From Nanogingivalis sp963517825 (GTDB taxonomy: Bacteria; Patescibacteriota; Saccharimonadia; Saccharimonadales; Saccharimonadaceae), in assembly GCA_963517825.1 (NCBI GenBank), contig CAUQGB010000001.1, positions 62,001-126,000 on the forward strand: a DNA stretch of 64,000 bases, written 5' to 3'. The translations under genes were made by a program, and so were the position numbers. This document shows positions 59,746 through 64,000 of this stretch, one piece after another. A model generated the notes under the pieces. It saw only the letters and a list, made by a program, of their open reading frames with translations, ran no database searches and was not told the origin of the DNA. Within the stretch, counting starts at the first letter, position 1. Each line of letters starts with the position of its first letter.

Positions 59746-61332
59746 TTAAAATTGATCCTCATCTGGGTTTTCAAGATACAAACACTGACCTTTTGTATTT
59801 TCATTAAAATCATAACCGTTTACTTTAACTTTTTCAGCGCGCATTTTCAATCGCGTGTTTTTCGAAACCACAGAGTTACACTTATTCGTTTTAACGTCCG
59901 CATTTTCAACCTTATTTAATTCCAAATTTCCGCCATCGCTATTTACACTTAAATTCTTTGCGTCAATTCCATTAGCATAAAAGTTGCTAAACTCACCTGC
60001 GTAAACTTCTAAATTATCAATTTTTGCTGAATTTTCGAAATTAACAGACCCGTTTTTCGAAATATCCACTTTAATTTTCTCGGCATTTTTTGCAAAATAT
60101 TTTACTTGCGAGCTCGATTTCAAATTAATTTCACTTAACTCTGGGCCGTAAATATGAACTTCTTCCTGATTTCCACCATAAAAATAACGCGCATTATTTG
60201 AAACTTTATTCAAATTTAGTTTTAAAGTTTCGCCATCGAAATTCGTTTCAAGATTATCTTTTTCGAAATTGAAATGTGTGAATTCAATTTTTGGCTCATC
60301 CGCAATATGATAGAAAACTGCCACCGAAGAATCAACTTCTAGCTTTTTAATATTTTTCATTTTTGCAGAATCAATTTTAACTCGTTCTGAAATTAAACTT
60401 TGAGAAACTCTATTATTCACTTTATCGCGCAGCAATGATGCTGAAGTAATAAATCCCATGAGTCCTACAAACGCAATCACGACCGAAAAAATCGAAACAA
60501 AGATGTCAATTTTTGTAATTTTTAGTTTGAAAAGCATTTTTGCGACAAATCCCATAAGTAAAAGATAAGCAAAACCTAAAATATTAGCACTAATAATTAC
60601 ACCTATACCGGCATCTTTAGCATTTGCAAAAGCCGCCGCGCTATAAATTTCTGAAAGCGCTAGATTTCCAAGAATTATCGCTGTAACTCCGCCCAAAAAG
60701 GCCAAAACCGCAAAAATACCAAAAATTATACCAAAAGCTTTAGCAATCTTTAAGTTTCGAAGATGAATTTTTTCGAAATTATACTCTTCATTTACTTCCC
60801 GAATGGAATTTGCGGTAATATTTTCGCCACGAAGTCGCAAAATGTCATTTGCATTTTTTGCTGCAGGAATAACCAAAATCGACAAAATATAGATTGGAAC
60901 TATTCCACCAAAAGTCATAAAAAACATCACAATTAGCACCAAGCGAACCCAAACTACATCAATATTTAAGTATTGAGCTAAACCAGATGCCACGCCAGAG
61001 ATCATTCCATTTTTCTCATCACGATAGAGCCTTTTTGAAATTTTCGCTGAAGATTTCTCTTCATTTTTTTCGGTAAAATCTGTATCCTGAAAAACTTCTG
61101 GTGAACCAATTTGAGCTTCAATTTTCGAAATCTCTTTTTCGGTAATAACTCCACCTTCTTTCACTCCAAGTTCCGCCAAAATCTCAGTAATCCGAATTTC
61201 TACATCTTCAAAAATATCTTTATCGCTTGAATAAATCTTCAAATCTTTTAGGTATTTTTCTAGTTGCTTTTTTGCTGGAATTTCAATTTCATAAGGAATT
61301 TTAGCCAAATGAATTCTTGTAATTTCTTTCAT
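59746..61332 (-). CDS. PspC-domain membrane protein with GIN/adhesin-like C-terminus
   Basis: 528 aa. An N-terminal helical segment (about 1-90) resembles the HAAS-like module found beside PadR regulators; a PspC domain follows (about 99-165: KRLYRDEKNGMISGVASGLAQYLNIDVVWVRL), then three more membrane helices (about 195-295) and an external repetitive beta region (about 320-510: LEVDSSVAVFYH, SEINLKSSSQV, NLEVYAGEFSNFYAN) like the DUF2807/GIN head domain. It probably senses or buffers envelope stress for the ABC transporter. AAAGGAG precedes ATG; 9 nt after padR. Confidence 0.85.
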   Translation of the reverse strand: MKEITRIHLAKIPYEIEIPAKKQLEKYLKDLKIYSSDKDIFEDVEIRITEILAELGVKEGGVITEKEISKIEAQIGSPEVFQDTDFTEKNEEKSSAKISKRLYRDEKNGMISGVASGLAQYLNIDVVWVRLVLIVMFFMTFGGIVPIYILSILVIPAAKNANDILRLRGENITANSIREVNEEYNFEKIHLRNLKIAKAFGIIFGIFAVLAFLGGVTAIILGNLALSEIYSAAAFANAKDAGIGVIISANILGFAYLLLMGFVAKMLFKLKITKIDIFVSIFSVVIAFVGLMGFITSASLLRDKVNNRVSQSLISERVKIDSAKMKNIKKLEVDSSVAVFYHIADEPKIEFTHFNFEKDNLETNFDGETLKLNLNKVSNNARYFYGGNQEEVHIYGPELSEINLKSSSQVKYFAKNAEKIKVDISKNGSVNFENSAKIDNLEVYAGEFSNFYANGIDAKNLSVNSDGGNLELNKVENADVKTNKCNSVVSKNTRLKMRAEKVKVNGYDFNENTKGQCLYLENPDEDQF

Positions 61333-61341
61333 ATTTCTCCT

Positions 61342-61683
61342 TTAAAGCTCATTTATTGTTTTATTCAGCTTTTCAATTTCTTCGCTAATATTTGCTAAAA
61401 CTTTCGTGCCAAAATCGGTTATTGAATAGTACTTTCTCGGCGGCCCTTGCTCACTTTCTTGCCATTCGTGGCTTAACAATCCATCTTTTTGCAATCTTGA
61501 AAGCAGTGGATAAATCGTGCCTTCAACCACAACCATTTTAGCTTCACGCAGCTCCCTAATAATGTCGCTAGTATAAACTGGCTTTTTTGCACAAACTTTT
61601 AGCACACAAAACGCCATAAAACCTTTTCGCATTTGGGTTGAAATTTGTGAAGCATATTTTTCAATACTTTCTTGTTCTTTCAT
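61342..61683 (-). CDS. PadR-family transcriptional regulator
   Basis: 113 aa winged-helix protein: VYTSDIIRELREAKMVVVEGTIYPLLSRLQKDGLLS and GPPRKYYSITDFG are hallmark PadR sequence. First gene of padR-pspC-ABC ATPase-permease and probably an autorepressor of it. TAACAT ends 6 nt before ATG, so a repressor on this promoter would sit next to the start codon. Confidence 0.93.
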   Translation of the reverse strand: MKEQESIEKYASQISTQMRKGFMAFCVLKVCAKKPVYTSDIIRELREAKMVVVEGTIYPLLSRLQKDGLLSHEWQESEQGPPRKYYSITDFGTKVLANISEEIEKLNKTINEL

Positions 61684-61689
61684 ACTTCT

Positions 61690-61718
61690 ATGTTATACAA
61701 GGTAGCTTAAAAAGTCAA
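61690..61718 (-). promoter_or_regulatory. padR operon promoter
   Basis: TTGACT, 17 nt, TAACAT on the minus strand; the alternative -10 TATAAC is 2 nt closer. The spacer region CTACCTTGTATAACATAG is a candidate PadR target. Confidence 0.7.
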
Positions 61719-61734
61719 GTACTTTTTTTCGAAA

Positions 61735-61768
61735 AAATAAAAAAGTTTGCTCAAAAACAAACTTTTTT
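61735..61768 (-). terminator. galE terminator
   Basis: AAAGTTTG / CAAACTTT stem and T run on the minus strand. Confidence 0.8.
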
Positions 61769-61775
61769 AAAATTT

Positions 61776-62789
61776 TTATACCAATCCGTTCGGATTTTTA
61801 CTTTGCCAATTCCATGAATCTCGGCACATTTCATCGAGTGTTTTTTCAGTTTTCCAGACAAGTTCCTTTTCAGCCTTAGCCACATCAGCATAACAAAATG
61901 CAATATCACCCGCACGACGCGAGGTAATTTCGAAAGGAATCTTTTTACCTGAAGCCTTTTCGAAAGCACGAACTAACTCTAAAACACTCACTCCTGAGCC
62001 CGAACCAAGATTGTAAATTTTAACACCACTATTCTTGCAGTTATTTTCTAATGCTTTCAAATGACCTTTCGCTAAATCGACAACATGGATATAATCACGC
62101 ACACCCGTACCATCAGGAGTTTCGTAATCATCGCCAAAAATCGAAAGTTTTTCTCGTTTTCCAATGGCAACTTGAGAAATATACGGCATCAAATTATTCG
62201 GAATTCCTTGCGGATCTTCACCAATTAAACCACTTTCATGGGCACCAATTGGGTTGAAATATCGTAAAATCGTAATTGACCAGCGCGCATCAGCCTTCGC
62301 TAAATCTTTCAAAATATGCTCGATTACAACTTTAGTGTATCCGTAAGGGTTCGTTGCTGTTTCGCAAGGCATTTCTTCTCGATAAGGAACTGGATTTTTG
62401 TCACCATAAACCGTTGCGCTCGAAGAAAAAACGATATCATAAACGTTAAACTCTCGCATAATTTCTAAAAGAGAAATCGTTCCTTGAATATTATTTTTAT
62501 AGTATTCAAGTGGTTTTGCAACGCTTTCGCCAACTGCTTTTAAACCCGCAAAATGTATCACTTGCTTAATATCATTTTCTTGAAAAATTTTTCGAAGCCC
62601 GTCCTTGTTTAAAATATCAACTTCGTAAAACTTAAAATCTTTACCCGAAATCTCACGAATTCGCTCTAAAGCTTTAGGTTTCGAATTTCGAAAATTATCA
62701 ATAATTATGATCTCTTCGTTGTTTTTAAGAAGTTCAATTGAAGCGTGAGCACCGATAAATCCTGCACCACCAGTTACTAAAATCGCCAT
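61776..62789 (-). CDS. galE: UDP-glucose 4-epimerase
   Basis: 337 aa extended short-chain dehydrogenase. NAD motif TGGAGFIGAH, catalytic SSSATVYG and YxxxK in YGYTK, RYFNPIGAH, and NLGSGSGVSVLEL. It interconverts UDP-glucose and UDP-galactose for surface glycans. Start ATG 62789 with AAAGGAAAAG upstream; an upstream in-frame ATG at 62819 was rejected. The leader contains a GATATAAA / TTTATATC hairpin. Confidence 0.95.
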   Translation of the reverse strand: MAILVTGGAGFIGAHASIELLKNNEEIIIIDNFRNSKPKALERIREISGKDFKFYEVDILNKDGLRKIFQENDIKQVIHFAGLKAVGESVAKPLEYYKNNIQGTISLLEIMREFNVYDIVFSSSATVYGDKNPVPYREEMPCETATNPYGYTKVVIEHILKDLAKADARWSITILRYFNPIGAHESGLIGEDPQGIPNNLMPYISQVAIGKREKLSIFGDDYETPDGTGVRDYIHVVDLAKGHLKALENNCKNSGVKIYNLGSGSGVSVLELVRAFEKASGKKIPFEITSRRAGDIAFCYADVAKAEKELVWKTEKTLDEMCRDSWNWQSKNPNGLV

Positions 62790-62865
62790 CTTTTCCTTTC
62801 GTGATATAAAATTAAGCACTTTATATCATTATTATACTATTTTTCAAAAGACACGGCAATTTATC

Positions 62866-64000
62866 CTAAAGAATATTTTTAAGATACTTTCCCGTCCAGC
62901 TTTTTTCAACTTTCGAAACTTGCTCGGGTGTTCCGGTTGCCACAACAGTTCCACCACCAGCACCACCTTCTGGCCCCATATCGATTAACCAATCGGCACT
63001 TTTAACCACATCTAAATTATGTTCAATAATCACCATTGAATTACCAGAATCAACCAAACGATTCAAAATCGAAAGCAATCTTTTCACATCCGCATTATGA
63101 AGACCAGTCGTTGGCTCGTCTAAAATATACATTGTCTTTCCAGTCGAAGCACGCGCAAGCTCAGTTGCGAGTTTAATTCGTTGAGCCTCACCACCCGAGA
63201 ATGTTGTTGCGGGCTGGCCAAGTTTAATGTAGCCCAAACCGACTTCTTGAATCGTTTTTAATTTGCGATAAATTGCAGGGATATTTTCGAAAAACTCCGT
63301 CGCTTCGTCAATCGTCATCTCTAAGACATCCGAAATCGTCTTTCCCTTATAAAGAATTTCTAACGCTTCCCGATTATATCGCTTGCCATGACAGACATCA
63401 CACTCCACATAAACATCTGGCAAAAAGTGCATTTCAATTTTAATAACACCATCACCCTGACAATTCTCGCAGCGGCCTCCCTTAACATTAAAACTAAACC
63501 GGCCAGCTTTATATCCACGAATATTTGCTTCAGGCGTGCCGGCAAAAAGTTCACGAATCTGCGTAAAGACACCAGTATAAGTTGCCGGATTCGAACGCGG
63601 CGTGCGGCCAATTGCACTCTGATCAATCACAATTGCTTTATCGAGTTTTTCCAAACCTAAAATTTCATCATGCGCACCAGGAACTTCTTGCGCACGATGC
63701 TTCCGCGCCAACAATTCTTTACTTAAAATTTCGTTAACTAAGGTTGATTTTCCGCTTCCCGAAACACCAGAAACTACCGTCATTACGCCTAATGGAATTT
63801 CAACGTCGATATTTTTCAAATTATTTTCACGCGCATTTTTAATTACTAGCTTTTCATTCTTTTGAATTTTGCGTCGGTTTTTTGGCGTTTGAATTTTATC
63901 TTCGCCACTCAAAAACTTTCCTGTTAGTGATTTTGGATTTTTCGAAACCTCTTCAGGCGTGCCAGAAGCTACAATCATTCCACCATTTACGCCAGCGCCA
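62866..64000 (-). CDS. uvrA: Excinuclease ABC subunit UvrA, C-terminal part (5' end outside window)
   Basis: The reading frame is open to the right edge (the GGAGVNGG-type segment precedes residue M at 63978), so only the last 378 residues or so are present. This is the second ABC module: Walker A VSGVSGSGKSTLVNEIL, zinc finger CENC and CDVC around residues 175-200 of this part, signature TTFSGGEAQRIKLATEL and Walker B YILDEPTTGLH. It finds DNA damage for UvrB and UvrC. uvrC is 10 kb away. Confidence 0.96.
   Translation of the reverse strand, partial: GAGVNGGMIVASGTPEEVSKNPKSLTGKFLSGEDKIQTPKNRRKIQKNEKLVIKNARENNLKNIDVEIPLGVMTVVSGVSGSGKSTLVNEILSKELLARKHRAQEVPGAHDEILGLEKLDKAIVIDQSAIGRTPRSNPATYTGVFTQIRELFAGTPEANIRGYKAGRFSFNVKGGRCENCQGDGVIKIEMHFLPDVYVECDVCHGKRYNREALEILYKGKTISDVLEMTIDEATEFFENIPAIYRKLKTIQEVGLGYIKLGQPATTFSGGEAQRIKLATELARASTGKTMYILDEPTTGLHNADVKRLLSILNRLVDSGNSMVIIEHNLDVVKSADWLIDMGPEGGAGGGTVVATGTPEQVSKVEKSWTGKYLKNIL

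Larger units (their letters stand above)
1..64000. repeat. Dispersed palindrome TTTCGAAA (core TTCGAA)
   Basis: The hexamer TTCGAA, nearly always extended to TTTCGAA or TTCGAAA and often to the full 8-nt palindrome, occurs throughout on both strands. I counted about 31 copies by hand in the first 10 kb; roughly 3-4 would be expected from base composition at about one third G+C. It is found in coding sequence (Phe-Glu and Ser-Lys codon pairs), in terminator centres (12326-12333, 23077-23084) and in RNA loops (19353-19360). Confidence 0.85.

Noticed and set aside
1..64000. CRISPR arrays, insertion sequences, integrases, toxin-antitoxin pairs, replication origin
   Set aside because: No regularly spaced direct repeats, transposase motifs, att-like duplications next to tRNAs, or dnaA-box clusters were seen.

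Overview
The window looks like a slice of a small, AT-rich (roughly one third G+C by eye) bacterial chromosome from the Patescibacteria/CPR, most likely Candidatus Saccharibacteria (TM7). The assignment is an inference. It rests on gene style (compact genes, short HrcA, TsaB and ComEC, a Gram-positive-type MurT/GatD pair), a phosphoketolase, type IV pilus-like surface genes, and ordinary use of TGA as stop, which argues against the recoded Gracilibacteria. No phage, insertion sequence, CRISPR array or other mobile element was seen. It reads as core chromosome.

Layout. 1-3.1 kb: a three-gene unit for exported or pilus-like surface proteins. 3.2-11.4 kb: polA, then pheS-pheT-FKBP isomerase-trxB. 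11.4-23.3 kb: an aquaporin-like channel, rmuC, a GreA-type factor, a P-loop kinase, argS diverging from a P-type ATPase, khpA, a candidate structured RNA, trmD, carbamate kinase, pyruvate kinase and tRNAs Pro, Glu and Gln. 23.3-30.3 kb: a minus-strand block MFS-comEC-tsaE-tsaB-murT-gatD, with murC diverging. 30.4-34.3 kb: a membrane-anchored peptide-binding protein, secG, small membrane proteins, tRNA-Leu and tRNA-Lys. 34.4-43 kb: the heat-shock block (dnaJ, dnaK, hrcA-grpE, each with a CIRCE operator), a zinc-ribbon gene with a structured leader, phosphoketolase and a candidate small RNA. 43-54 kb: gmk, a DUF2268-type protease pair, yebC, a cysteine-less flavoprotein/ATP-cone/membrane-protein operon, three CAT-anticodon tRNAs, a DivIC-like gene, uvrC and several micro-genes. 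54-64 kb: a pseudo-PfkB/class I aldolase fusion, an RclA-like flavoprotein, tRNA-Asn, a PadR-PspC-ABC transporter operon, galE and the 3' part of uvrA.

How it fits together. Lower glycolysis and the phosphoketolase shunt (aldolase fusion, pyk, xfp, lone carbamate kinase) suggest fermentative ATP supply. murC, murT/gatD, galE, DivIC and the PspC module serve the envelope. polA, uvrA, uvrC, rmuC and comEC serve DNA repair and uptake. The HrcA/CIRCE circuit controls the chaperones.

Two window-wide signals stand out. First, the palindrome TTTCGAAA (core TTCGAA) is strongly over-represented in genes, terminators and RNA loops. Second, about twenty promoter-proximal genes have a TATAAT-like -10 box only 6-10 nt before the start codon, so their mRNAs should be leaderless, whereas operon-internal genes carry GGAGG-type ribosome sites. 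The most interesting local objects are a Shine-Dalgarno-sequestering leader at 38.6 kb, two candidate small RNAs (19.3 and 41.4 kb), a hairpin leader at 43.1 kb, and the flavoprotein/ATP-cone operon at 46.4-48.8 kb. All counts were made by hand and no database was searched.
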